From Vicia villosa (lineage: Eukaryota; Streptophyta; Magnoliopsida; Fabales; Fabaceae): a stretch of 64,000 bases of DNA. Below are positions 22,691 through 33,173 of the stretch, in pieces; the first letter of the stretch is position 1, and each line of letters begins with the position of its first letter. The stretch is from contig NC_081184.1 of the NCBI RefSeq assembly GCF_029867415.1, positions 105,013,692 through 105,077,691 on the forward strand, read 5' to 3'. The notes beneath the pieces are model-generated. The model worked only from the letters and a program-made list of their open reading frames with translations. It searched no databases and was not told the DNA's origin. The translations under genes were made by a program, and so were the position numbers.

Positions 22691-25413
22691 TACCCATTTG
22701 GTGAAGTAATCGATGCCACAAGGATGGAGCGGTGTCCATTGGAAGCGGTAGGTTTGATTTCTCCGATCATATCAATGCCCCACATTGCAAAAGGCCAAGG
22801 GGCAGTCAGAACGTTTAGAGGGACAGGAGGCACGTGTACTTTGTCGGCGTATATCTGGCATTTGTGGCATGTTCTAGAATGTTGGTGACAGTCAGTTTCC
22901 ATGGTGGACCAGTAGTAACCCGCTCTTAGAATCTTTTTAGCCATAGTATGTCCACTAGAATGAGTTCCAAAGGTACCATCGTGCATGTCTTCCATGATCT
23001 CTTCAGCTTCCTTCTTGTTCACACAACGAAGCAGGGTTGAATCATGATTGTGCTTGTATAAGGTTCCGTTGCTCAGAAAGAACTTGGATGCGAACCTTCT
23101 TAAGAATTTCTTGTCATTGATGGATGCCCCTTCAGGATACTCTTGAGTCTCGAGGTATCTTTTTACTTCGTGAAACCATGGCTTTTCTTCAACCTCGTCA
23201 GTAACTATCTCGTAACAGTATGCTGGTTCGTCATATCTTTCGATAATAACTATAGGAGCCTCATTGTCCCATCTGACCTTGAACATGGATGACATAGTAG
23301 CTAACGCGTCTGCCAGTTGATTCTCTTCTCGGGGAATATGTTCGAAAGTAATCTCTTCGAAGTATGGAATTAAAGATAGCACCAAATCTTTGTAAGGCAT
23401 GAGATTAGGATGCTTCATGTCCCATTCTCCTTTGATCTGACTGATTACTAGAGCTAAATCCCCATATACTTCTAAGAATTTGATTCTTAAGTCGATAGCA
23501 GCTCTGAGTCCCAAGATACATGCTTCATACTCAGCCATATTGTTGGTACAGTCGAAACATAGCCTTGCTGTGAACGGGGTGTGTCCACCTGCGGGAGAGA
23601 TAATTACAGTGCCAATACCATTACCGAGTGCATTCGAAGCTCCATCAAAAACCATAGTCCATCGGGATCCTGGTTCGGGTCCTTCATCCGGGCCAGGTTG
23701 TTCATAATCAGTAACAAGCATAACATCTTCATCTGGGAATTCAAAGCTCATGGATTGATAGTCGTCCACAGCTTGTTGAGCCAAATGATCCGCCACTACA
23801 CTTCCTTTGATTGCTTTGTGTGTTGTGTATTGGATGTCATACCCGGTTAATATCATTTGCCATCTTGCTATTCGTCCAGAGAGAGCGGGTTTTTCGAACA
23901 CGTACTTGATAGGATCCATTCTAGAAATCAACAAAGTGGTATGGTTCAACATATACTGTCTCAGTCGGCGAGCAGCCCATGCCAAAGCACAGCAAGTTTT
24001 CTCGAGCAGTGAGTATCTTGTTTCACAGTCGGTAAACTTTTTGCTAAGGTAGTATATTGCATTCTCTTTTCGACCAGACTCGTCATGTTGCCCCAGTACG
24101 CACCCCATCGAGTTCTCTAGCACTGTTAAGTACATAATTAGAGGTCTTCCTTCAGCAGGTGGTATCATGATCGGAGGTTCTTGCAGATACTTCTTGATTT
24201 TGTCAAAGGCTTCTTGACATTGGTCATTCCATTTTACTACTTGATCTTTCCTCAGCAACTTGAAGATTGGCTCACAAGTAGCGGTCAGATGGGAGATAAA
24301 TCTAGCAATATAGTTCAGACGTCCCAAGAATCCTCTAACTTCTTTCTTGTTTCGTGGAGCAGGCATTTCTTGTATTGCTTTCACCTTTGCAGGATCAACT
24401 TCAATACCTTTACTATTGACAACGAAACCAAGTAGCTTACCAGACCTTACGCCAAAGGTACACTTGTTCGGATTCAGTCTCAACTTATACTTCTTTAACC
24501 TATCAAACAATTTCTGCAGATGGTTTAAATGTTCTTCTTCAGTATTGGACTTCGCAATCATATCATCAACATAGACCTCTATTTATTTGTGGATCATATC
24601 ATGGAACAGAGCTACCATCGCACGTTGGTATGTTGCCCCAACATTCTTCAACCCAAACGGCATGACCTTGTAACAGAAAGTGCCCCAAGGTGTAGTGAAA
24701 GTTGTCTTTTCCATGTCTTCGGGTGCCATCTTGATCTGATTGTAACCTGAGAAACCATCCATGAAAGAGAACACTTTGCATTGTGCAGTACTATCTACCA
24801 GGATGTCAATATGTGGTAGTGGGAAATCATCTTTAGGGCTTGCTCGATTCAAATCTCTATAGTCTACACACATTCTGACTTTTCCATCTTTCTTAGGCAC
24901 GGGTACTATATTGGTGATCCATGGCGGATAACTCACAACTTTTAGGAAACCAGCATTGAACTGTTTCTCAACCTCCTCTTTGATCTTTTGAGCCATGTCA
25001 GGTCTGCTTCTTCGTAACTTCTGTTTAACTGGAGGACTGTTTTCTTTGATAGGTAGACGATGAACCACGATATCAGTATCGAGCCCAAGCATATCTTCGT
25101 AGGACCATGCAAAGATCTCAACATTGTCTCGTAACATCCGAATTAACCTTTGTTTGACAACATCTTCTAATTCGGCCTCTATCTTGATTTCTTTCTTTTC
25201 TTCGTCAGTACCTATGTTCACAACCTCGATTGGCTCTTCGTGTGGCTGTATAGTCCTCTCTTCTTGCTCTAGTAATCTGGCAAGTTCTCTAGGCACTTCA
25301 CAATCTTCCTCACCTTCATCCTCAGCTTGGTAGCTCGGATTTTCAAAGTCATATTTAGCAATAGCAGAGTCGTTATCAATAGGATCCAGAGTGGATATGG
25401 ATCTGCAGTGCAT
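22690..25413 (-). pseudogene. Ogre RT, RNase H, second RNase H and start of integrase
   Basis: RT includes AGFLKVVSYPPWITN, VCVDYRDLNRA-like sequence, FSFMDGFSGYNQI and YVDDMIAKS, with one in-frame TAA (24583-24585) just before YVDD. RNase H follows with YYLSKKF and the QYMLNH/TTLLIS region. A second, archaeal-type RNase H runs from VFDGASNALGNG to ENQLADALATM, the Tat-lineage signature. Integrase starts with the H-H-C-C finger (HDGTFGTHSSGH ... CHKCQ) and GIDMIG. Except for that stop the frame is open over 2.7 kb. Confidence 0.92.
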
Positions 25414-25660
25414 TATGTGGGTGTGTGTGAGAACACATAGCTATAAAAGTAAAGAAAAATAAAAGCGAACACACAAATCGAATACGAAACGTCCAATGCT
25501 TTATTGAATGAAAATATGCTTATGAAATGACAAGCCCTAACAATGGACCATTGTGCCTCGGGCGGGGCACATGGCTTTAGAGTTTATTGTTTATTGAAGT
25601 ACAGAATTTAAAATTGGAAATATAAAGGAAAGCAAGAAATAAACTAAGAACGGCAATTAC
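25414..25660 (-). other. Probable Ogre intron between protease and RT
   Basis: About 245 nt of T-rich (- strand) sequence separates the end of the PR frame from the RT frame. Ogre elements are known to splice an intron at this position. A possible donor GA|GTAATT overlaps the PR stop at 25657, and AG acceptors precede the RT frame (for example CACTGCAG near 25392). The exact splice sites are my inference. Confidence 0.55.
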
Positions 25661-26706
25661 TCCTGACTATAGGAGATAGAAATAATGTCTTCAGTCTTCC
25701 AGTTGTCCAGCCCTTTGTCTAATGTAGGGAAGATCCACTTGTCCAGGTTGTAATTATCTTCATCTTCTCCAATGGCATTGACGCCCTTGCTGATGAAATG
25801 ATGCTTCAAACCTTCTGGATGAGGATGTTGTTCTCCTTTCTGATCCTTAGCGGTGCAACCTAAACCCCATTTGTTAGACTTGTACGGAATATCAGGTAAT
25901 TGCCCCCAGATAGTGCAGCCACCTTCTTCTACCACAGCTCTAGCGTCTTTCAGAGAAGCCATTGTAGGAGGAACCCTAGTAACTTTAGGAGGAGTGTAGA
26001 CATGCTTAGTCTCAGGAACCACTTGAGGGACCAATTCGAACGCTAGACGGGGAGATTCAAAAGCTTCTCCAGTGAATTCAACATACTTGGTCTCATCTAT
26101 GAAGCTCACCACATATTCTTCTTCACCATACACAATAACAATCTTGCCTTTCGCCGGATATTTCAGTTTCTGATGGAGAGTTGAAGTTACGGCATTTGCC
26201 CCATGTATCCAGGGGCGTCCAAGTAGACAGGAATAGGCGGGACGAATATCCATCACATAGAACACAGTATTGAAAGTTTGGGAACCTACTCTGATCGGGA
26301 GCTCAACTTCGCCATACATAGTACTCATTGTGCCATCGAAAGCTTTTACTATCACATCACTGGATTTCAACTCAATTCCATCAATCTTGAGTTTGTCCAA
26401 CACCAACTTGGGTAGCACATTCAGAGACGAGCCATTGTCAACCAGGACATGAGCCAGAGTGGTGCCACCACATTCAATGGAGATATGCAGTGCCTTGTTA
26501 TGATTCTTTCCGCTAGGACTCAGATCAGCATCAGAAAACCCAAGGTAATTCTCTGTCGTCAGGTTTGCAATACAATTCTCGAGTTATGTAACAGAAATCT
26601 CTTGTGGCACATGGGCAGCCTCTAGAAACTTCATCATAGCTTTGGCGTGAGTTTTGGAACAACTCAGGAGTGACAACATGGAGATCTTAGAAGGAGTATG
26701 CCCCAT
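25657..26706 (-). pseudogene. Ogre protease region
   Basis: The retropepsin-like motif VDNGSSLNVLPK lies near 26420, followed by the ILLGRPW-like block SCLLGRPWIHG and a long acidic C-terminal part ending in SISYSQE. An in-frame TAA at 26584-26586 precedes the active site. The frame is otherwise continuous with gag upstream and RT downstream. Confidence 0.8.
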
Positions 26707-27465
26707 TTATTCAACAATGTCATAATCACTCTTGCGGATGATCTTCAGGAACGCATTCGCTTCTTCCGATGGTGGATTTTCAATGACAGTCTCAGGTTCA
26801 TGTAACGGTCCTTTACCACGAGCATCAGCACTCAGGGTAATAGTAACAGCAGGCGAAGCAGTGTTCGGAGAGATTTCTGGAGAAAACACCCTTCCACTTC
26901 TTGTCAGTTTACTAGTTCCAGCAATATTACCCACATCAGGATTGACATCTTCAGAAACTTTATCAGATTCAAGTTCCTGCTTAACTCCTTGAACATAGAC
27001 CTCGACACCATAATTCCAAGGGATAGCTTTATCCTATGAGTATGGCATCGGACCAGGTTTAGTAATAATAATCGGAGCCACACGGGGTTCAGCATAAATC
27101 TTGAAAGGAGCCTTGGTAGGGATCTTTAGCGGGGCTTTGGAAATTACAGATACATCTTCGAACTTCAAACCACGGGAGAAACCTTCGCACAACTCCTCAA
27201 TGGAAGGAGTCTTCTCAAACCTGATAGTGCCACGATCCATCCAGCCTTGGATGCCTCTTTTCAGATTCTCACAACCATTAGGTAGGGATGCGCAGTAATA
27301 ACAACCAGGGTCGCAACCTGGAAATAAACCAGCTCGCAGCAACTTTCTCTTAATGTCAGGGAGAGGTGTTGACAGATCTCTCACGTCATAGACATGGATT
27401 GTGTCCATGATAGCATTAACAGTCTTGTCATGCTTTGGCATAGGAGCAGTGATGACATTAGGAGT
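26707..27465 (-). pseudogene. Ogre gag-PR linker, two in-frame stops
   Basis: Same frame as gag and PR, with a TAG at 27034-27036 and a TAA at 26707-26709. It encodes a Cys-containing segment (GCYYCASLPNGCENL) and a Pro/Thr-rich stretch. The TAG at 27466-27468 that closes gag may be the normal gag stop of the family; the others look like damage. Confidence 0.7.
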
Positions 27466-28865
27466 CTATGGAGCGTCGAACTCAATTTCTCCAGCTTCTA
27501 TCATGTCTTGAACTTTGTTTCTCAGGGCCCAACAATTATCTGCATTGTGCCCAGTAGCATTGGAATGGTAAGCACATGTAGCTTTGGGATCATAAGTTGG
27601 ACTTGCAGTGTTGGCAAACTTCAGAGGATCCTTCAGGGTGACCAGTTTAGCCTTCAGTAGGTGTTGTAAGGCTTGAGACAAAGGCATGTTGATCGGAGTG
27701 AATTGTCTCCTTGGTCTATCAGTTTTGCGTTGATACTCTTGTCTAGGAGCTTGTTGAGACGTTGGAGTAGAGATGAGGACGACGCCACCAGACTGATTCT
27801 GATCATTCTTACCATGGCCCCTCTGACTATGAACAGCATTAGACTCATTTCTTCCATGATAGGGTTTCTTTGCAGCACTAGAAGATGCACCTACTTGAAT
27901 CTTCCCACTTCGAATACCATTCTCAACACGTTCTCCAGTCAAGATAAGATCAGTAAACTCAGACGAGGAACTACCCAGCAAGTGACTATAGAACGGCCCA
28001 GTTAGCGTGCCCATGAACATGTCCACCAATTCCCTATCAGTCAAGGAAGGTTGGAATCTTCCAGCTAAATCTCTCCACTTTTGCGCATACTCCTTGAAAC
28101 TTTCCTTAGGTCCCATAGAGATGCTTTGTAGTTGCATGCGAGTTGGTGCGAGATCGAAATTATATTGGTATTGCTTGTAGAAAGCAACAACCAAATCTTC
28201 CCAAGTATGGATGCTAGTACCCTCCAGTTGGTAGTACCATTCGAGTTGAGTTCCATATAAGCTTTCTTGAAAGAAATGGATCCAGAGCCTCTTATCAGCA
28301 GTGTGAGGCTGAATCTTCCTTACATAAGACCTCAAGTGCATCTTGGGGCAGGAGACTCCATCATACTTAGCAAAAATGGGAGTTTTGAACTTTGGAGGAA
28401 TAACAACCCCAGGAATGAGTCCCAACTCTTCAAAATCCAGCCAGGTACTTTCTGAATTTCCACGCTTCTCAGACGCTCTTCTAGTAGACTATACTTCTCA
28501 TCAGGATAATCCTCGTCTTGAGGATACTCTTCTTCTTCCTCTTCTTGATCATCAGAACCTACATGGCTTCCATGGTTGTTCTTGACACTGAAATCATCTT
28601 CTTCCTCTTCATCTTCCTCGTCTTTAGGAATCCCAGTTTCTTCGGCCTTCTTGGGACGACCCTTGAACCTTCTTCCCAGGTTGATCACTCCTTTGGGTTT
28701 CTTGGTCTTTTTCTCCTTCTTAGTCAGAAGAGCTTTCAGCTCGTCTTGCCCCTTGGACAAGTTCAGGATCAAAGCTTGAAATTCAGCATTCTGAGTTTGG
28801 AGATTCTTCACAGATTGTTCGAGATCCATTTTCTCACTGAAATAAACAGCGGAAAGATGAGGCAT
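27466..28865 (-). pseudogene. Ogre gag (frameshifted)
   Basis: The N-terminal part (28865-28430) is a coiled coil (LQTQNAEFQALILNL) followed by Lys-rich and Glu/Asp-rich stretches. A frameshift near 28435 moves the rest to the frame 28425-27466. The capsid-like part includes CPKMHLRSYVRK, LWIHFFQESL, WEDLVVAFYKQY and ESFKEYAQKWRDLA, and a finger-like CAYHSNATGHNADNCWAL lies near the end. The order and motifs match Tat/Ogre gag. Confidence 0.88.
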
Positions 28866-29084
28866 TTGTTTTTATGAAACCTGTGATGTAATGTTCATGA
28901 ATGTTATGATTATGCATATACAATGTTTTCAAGGGATTAAAGGGACTTTTAACACATATTGAAAAAAAGAAAAAAAAACATTATTATTAATTAAGTTACG
29001 AGCTCATAAGATCATAATTCTTTAGTTACATCAGACTGAAAAAGAAATAAATAATGACAAATAAAAACAAATAAAAGTCTAAAT
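28866..29084 (-). other. Spacer between Ogre ORF1 and gag
   Basis: 220 bp, AT-rich, no coding signal; separates the two ORFs as in other Ogre elements. Confidence 0.6.
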
Positions 29085-30560
29085 TCAAGGATTTTTGTCT
29101 TCTTGACGACGCCTCCTTTTCAGAACCCTGACTTCTTCCTTGTGTGCCTTGATCATTTCTTCTCTTTCTTGAACAAGCCTAGAAATTTCATTTTCCCATG
29201 AGTTAATCTGATCCGGGGAAACGAAATCTTCAATTTTCCATTTACGAGAAAAATAGTCAAGTAAAGTCTCCCGCTCTTTAACATCTTGTGTCAACACTTC
29301 TTTTTCAGCTTCAACCTTTCGTAAGTGTCTCTCAAAGTCATCCCTTTCCCTTTTCAGTTGGTTAACAGTTGCAACAAGATCTTCGTTTGGATTAGGAACA
29401 TACGGCTCGAATGCAACTGGGACAGCAGGAGGAGCTACCCTTGGTACTATGGGCGTATCAGAAGGGTAAGGCATCCCAAATTCCATAACTCGATCATAAA
29501 CCCATTGGAAGTACGGGTCCCATGGCATGTAATTTCTTCTTCCTATATCTTTTGCACTAACTTTCTTTACTTTCGACCAAGCCTTGATGAAGAGATCTCT
29601 TTTCTTTGACTTATCTGAATCATAGCTGAAGTATTCTGAACTGAGATACAAGGAACATGGCTTATCCTTCAAAGCAAAACCAAACTGATGTCGAGCTAGA
29701 ATAGGATTATACGTTATTCCCGCACGAACGCCAAGAAGCGGTATATTAGGGAATTCCCCACAACTATCAAATAGTAAAGTTCTTTCAAACTCCTTTTGGT
29801 ACCAAATGACGTTGTCAAAAGAAAGCTTCATAATTCTTTGAGCCCAAGTTAAGCCTTCTTCATTCTTTCTTACGGAGAGAGGTAAGTGCGAAATAAACCA
29901 CTTATGCAATAGCGGAGCACATCCAAGGACACAACCTTTCCTTTTCGATACTCGGAAGTGAATAGAATGTAACAAATCACCAAGTAAAGTAGGAACGGGA
30001 TTCTTACTTAGAAATATCTTGATAGCAGCCACATCAACAATTTTGTCATAATGGAAGAATAGAACTCGTCCATAGATTAAAAGAGACAAAACTGCTTCCA
30101 AAGCATCCATACTTGAAGCCTTAGCAAAAATCTCCGCTTTTTCGTAGAGGAATTCAAGGGGTAATCCAGAGTACTCTTTCTTACTAATCCAAACTTTCTC
30201 AATCTCAGATCTTGGCAAGTGTAGGGCAGCACCGATGACTTCCAACTTAGGATCTTCTTCTTTACCAGTATAAGAGATTTGGTTGAGCACAGGGACCCCC
30301 AGCAAGTGTGAGAATTCTTCCAAAGATGGTACCAACTGAAAATCTCTATAAGTGAAGCAATGTAGTAACGGATCATAGAATTGAATCATGGTGTTGAGAA
30401 GAACCTCATCCACATTAGTTCGTACTAAACCGATAAGCATGTTGAGAGACTCACTGAATCTGAGAGAACCAGAAATGTTGTCGCAGAAAACCTTTAATGG
30501 AGTAGGTACTTTCTTGAAATTGAGGAAGAACGGTTTACGGCCTTTGGTTTCCATATTCAA
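29085..30560 (-). CDS. Ogre ORF1 protein, 491 aa, function unknown
   Basis: A single intact frame upstream of gag, the hallmark of Ogre elements. It starts METKGRKPFFLNFKK after MN at 30560. The body is a globular domain with repeated aromatic and leucine residues (for example LLNTMIQFYDPLLHCFTYRD and LVPSLEEFSHLLGVPV), resembling the plant mobile-domain-like proteins found in Ogre ORF1. The C-terminus from about residue 400 is a charged coiled coil (QLKRERDDFERHLRKVEAEK) ending in a basic cluster KRRRRQ. It is the only undamaged ORF of this element. Its role in transposition is not established; the family comparison is from memory. Confidence 0.75.
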   Translation of the reverse strand: MNMETKGRKPFFLNFKKVPTPLKVFCDNISGSLRFSESLNMLIGLVRTNVDEVLLNTMIQFYDPLLHCFTYRDFQLVPSLEEFSHLLGVPVLNQISYTGKEEDPKLEVIGAALHLPRSEIEKVWISKKEYSGLPLEFLYEKAEIFAKASSMDALEAVLSLLIYGRVLFFHYDKIVDVAAIKIFLSKNPVPTLLGDLLHSIHFRVSKRKGCVLGCAPLLHKWFISHLPLSVRKNEEGLTWAQRIMKLSFDNVIWYQKEFERTLLFDSCGEFPNIPLLGVRAGITYNPILARHQFGFALKDKPCSLYLSSEYFSYDSDKSKKRDLFIKAWSKVKKVSAKDIGRRNYMPWDPYFQWVYDRVMEFGMPYPSDTPIVPRVAPPAVPVAFEPYVPNPNEDLVATVNQLKRERDDFERHLRKVEAEKEVLTQDVKERETLLDYFSRKWKIEDFVSPDQINSWENEISRLVQEREEMIKAHKEEVRVLKRRRRQEDKNP

Positions 30561-31280
30561 ATAACCTACAAAACAATATACGATTAAAAATCCCCAATTC
30601 CTTGAAATGGGTTAGCCATGCCATGTATGAATGATGCATGTATGCATGATGCACAAACACAAATAAGTCCACACAAATCACACAATTTCCTTAGGCTTGG
30701 CTTGCATGGAGTTTTAAATCATGTGAGATACCCTTCCCAAAGGTGTTTCTAAGGATGAAGATGATATCAGCAACAGGTTCTACCGAGTTACCCAGAATTG
30801 TCAGCCCTCCTAAAGCACCCTTGAACATGATACATACATACCATGCAATGATACTTTGAGAAAGAACCTATCTGAGCTGTAGTATCGGGTAGCGACTATG
30901 CTCTCAACATACATCAAGAGTAGTCCCCCCACTACGTTCCTAAAAGTCAAGATGGGTTAAAGGTAACTAAAGGTCCTTAAGCTCCGACTCACCCACGGAC
31001 ATCCGCACGAACCTCCCTCATACAAGAGAAGCATGCAAACACCCATAGAGGCCTAACTTAAGCGTGAACTCTCATATTGACCAATCCTCCACATACATGA
31101 AGGAGGTCGCCATGACTATGCCACTTCCTATCTTAGATGTACTTGAATCCGGGTGTAGGACTCGTCCTTCAATTAATTCTCAAAACGCCCCTGAAAAATA
31201 AAACAAACAAAGCAAACAATAGAAAACATTTAAAGTGTTCCTAAACTTTTAAGGTAACCCCTCTTTTATAAGAAAATTCT
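30561..31280 (-). other. Ogre 5' leader between PBS and ORF1
   Basis: 720 bp without a gene. Contains ATG/CATG-rich sequence near 30610-30650 and C-rich stretches near 30920-31020 (+ strand). Presumed leader with packaging signals, by position only. Confidence 0.5.
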
Positions 31281-31298
31281 CCCCAGCAGAGTCGCCAG
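31280..31298 (-). other. Ogre primer-binding site
   Basis: On the - strand TGGCGACTCTGCTGGGGA lies four bases inside the 5' LTR end at 31302. This sequence is the usual PBS position and type in Ogre/Tat elements. Confidence 0.8.
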
Positions 31299-31301
31299 TT
31301 C

Positions 31302-33124
31302 TGTAACACGGTGAACTGACTTTTTAATCGAAATATGCGGATAGCATGAGTCGCCACCGACTTTTATTTTATCCAAATTAATTAGAAAGGCTAAAAGAAC
31401 AGGAAAAACCTTTTAAATAAAAACAGAGTTCGGGGGGTAATTTATGCAAAGGGAAGGTGTAAGGCACCTTTTGCATCCATGGTTTTCCATGGGCTCTTAA
31501 TTGCTTTGCTCTTTTGAAGGAAAAAAAGTGTAGAAAAGAAATAAGACTTTAGCTTGTAAATAAGCGTAGCTTTTTGAAGGTTTATGATAAAGAATATGAA
31601 AAGATTTTTAGAGCAAGGCAAAGCAATTAGGGGCAATTACCTTATAGTTTAAAAAAACGTTCTTTTAGCCTTTCAGGGTGAAAGGGTCTATCCATGCCAT
31701 AAGAGGGCAGGAAGCCTTTCATTTGGAGGTGGAAGGGTCATCGATAGTTCGTTCACCATAAGACTGTCCCATACCATAGAGAGGCAGGTAGTCTAAGGGA
31801 AGAACCAGAATAGCTTTCGTAGGCAGCTAGAGGATACCTCAGCCTTTCGTAGGCAACTTCCGAGGGACAAGATCATGTTTAGTGTATCGAAGGCAGCATC
31901 ATTAAGGATCTATGATCTTAATTGAGGCAACATGGCTGAGGTATCCTCGTATTCGAGGGACATGGCTATTCTGCAAAAACACAAGGCAACAAGGCAACAA
32001 GGCAACAGGCAGCAGGCAGCAAAGAGGTTACCCCAAAAGTGTGCGTGTGTGCACCAATCACGTGATTAGTTTAGAATATATTATCTTATAATAATTAAGT
32101 GATTCTATTTTAATTCAGGGTTGCACTCCCTAGAATTACTAACCACAACAATTAATATTAACAATTAAAATAATAACAGGGAAAGGGAAATTGAAACCAA
32201 CGGGGGGAAGGGAAATTGAAACCAACGGGATAATAATGCTATAGGTCTAACACAAGTAATAATTAAGATCAGGGTTTAGGGTTACCGACTATTCGAAGTT
32301 TTGGCATTTGGCAAACCCTGAAAGGTGGAAAAATAAGAAGCAATAGTAGGGTGAGTGCATTATCGGTTCAGAGGCAAACATGACTAACCCTAATAAAAAA
32401 TAAAAGGATAAAAGAAATTAAAATAAATAACTAGACACTTAGCTCTGAATTTGATCTGGTATGGTTGGCGGTCGGAGGAAACCTCGGGGTTAACCCTGAA
32501 AAATGGCAAAGGCAAAGGCAAAAAATAGATGTGAGTGTATGCGGAGTTCGAAAGGTAAACCTTAAAATAAAAGGAAACAAAATAGATTTAAAAATTAAAT
32601 TGAATACTTTGCTTCGGATTTTGGTCAGGCGCGTAGTCGAAGTGTACTTGAAGAATAACCCTGAAAAAAAACACAGAAAAAAAGAATCTTTTCAGTGTAT
32701 GGAATGTTCGTCGTAAACCCTGATTAGGGTATGAATTGAATAAGAAACATAAATCATTTAATTAATTATTGGTCTCGCGACCTAATTAATTTAATCGGGA
32801 AGAGAAAATAAAATCGAGAACACAGGTATTTCTTAGGAGTTTTTTAGAGTTAAAATGAAATAAACATGAATTTTTGAAGTAATTAAATATAATTTGAATA
32901 AGAAAATAAATAAATATAATACAAATAAATAAATAATTAAGAAAATAAAATTATTATAAATAAATAAAACATAATAATAAGTGATAATCAAATAAATAAA
33001 GAAATAAGTATATATGAAATTAATAAATAAAATAAATAAATAAATATTAATTCTATAAAAAAGTTTGAAAGTAAAAACATATAATTAGTTTTTATTATTA
33101 TTAAGAAAAAGAAAAGAAATAAAA

Positions 33125-33173
<49 letters not shown>

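Noticed and set aside
21932..25413. Endogenous pararetrovirus
   Set aside because: RT is followed by two RNase H domains and an integrase with an HHCC finger, and is flanked by LTRs; that is a Tat/Ogre retrotransposon. No movement or coat protein is present.
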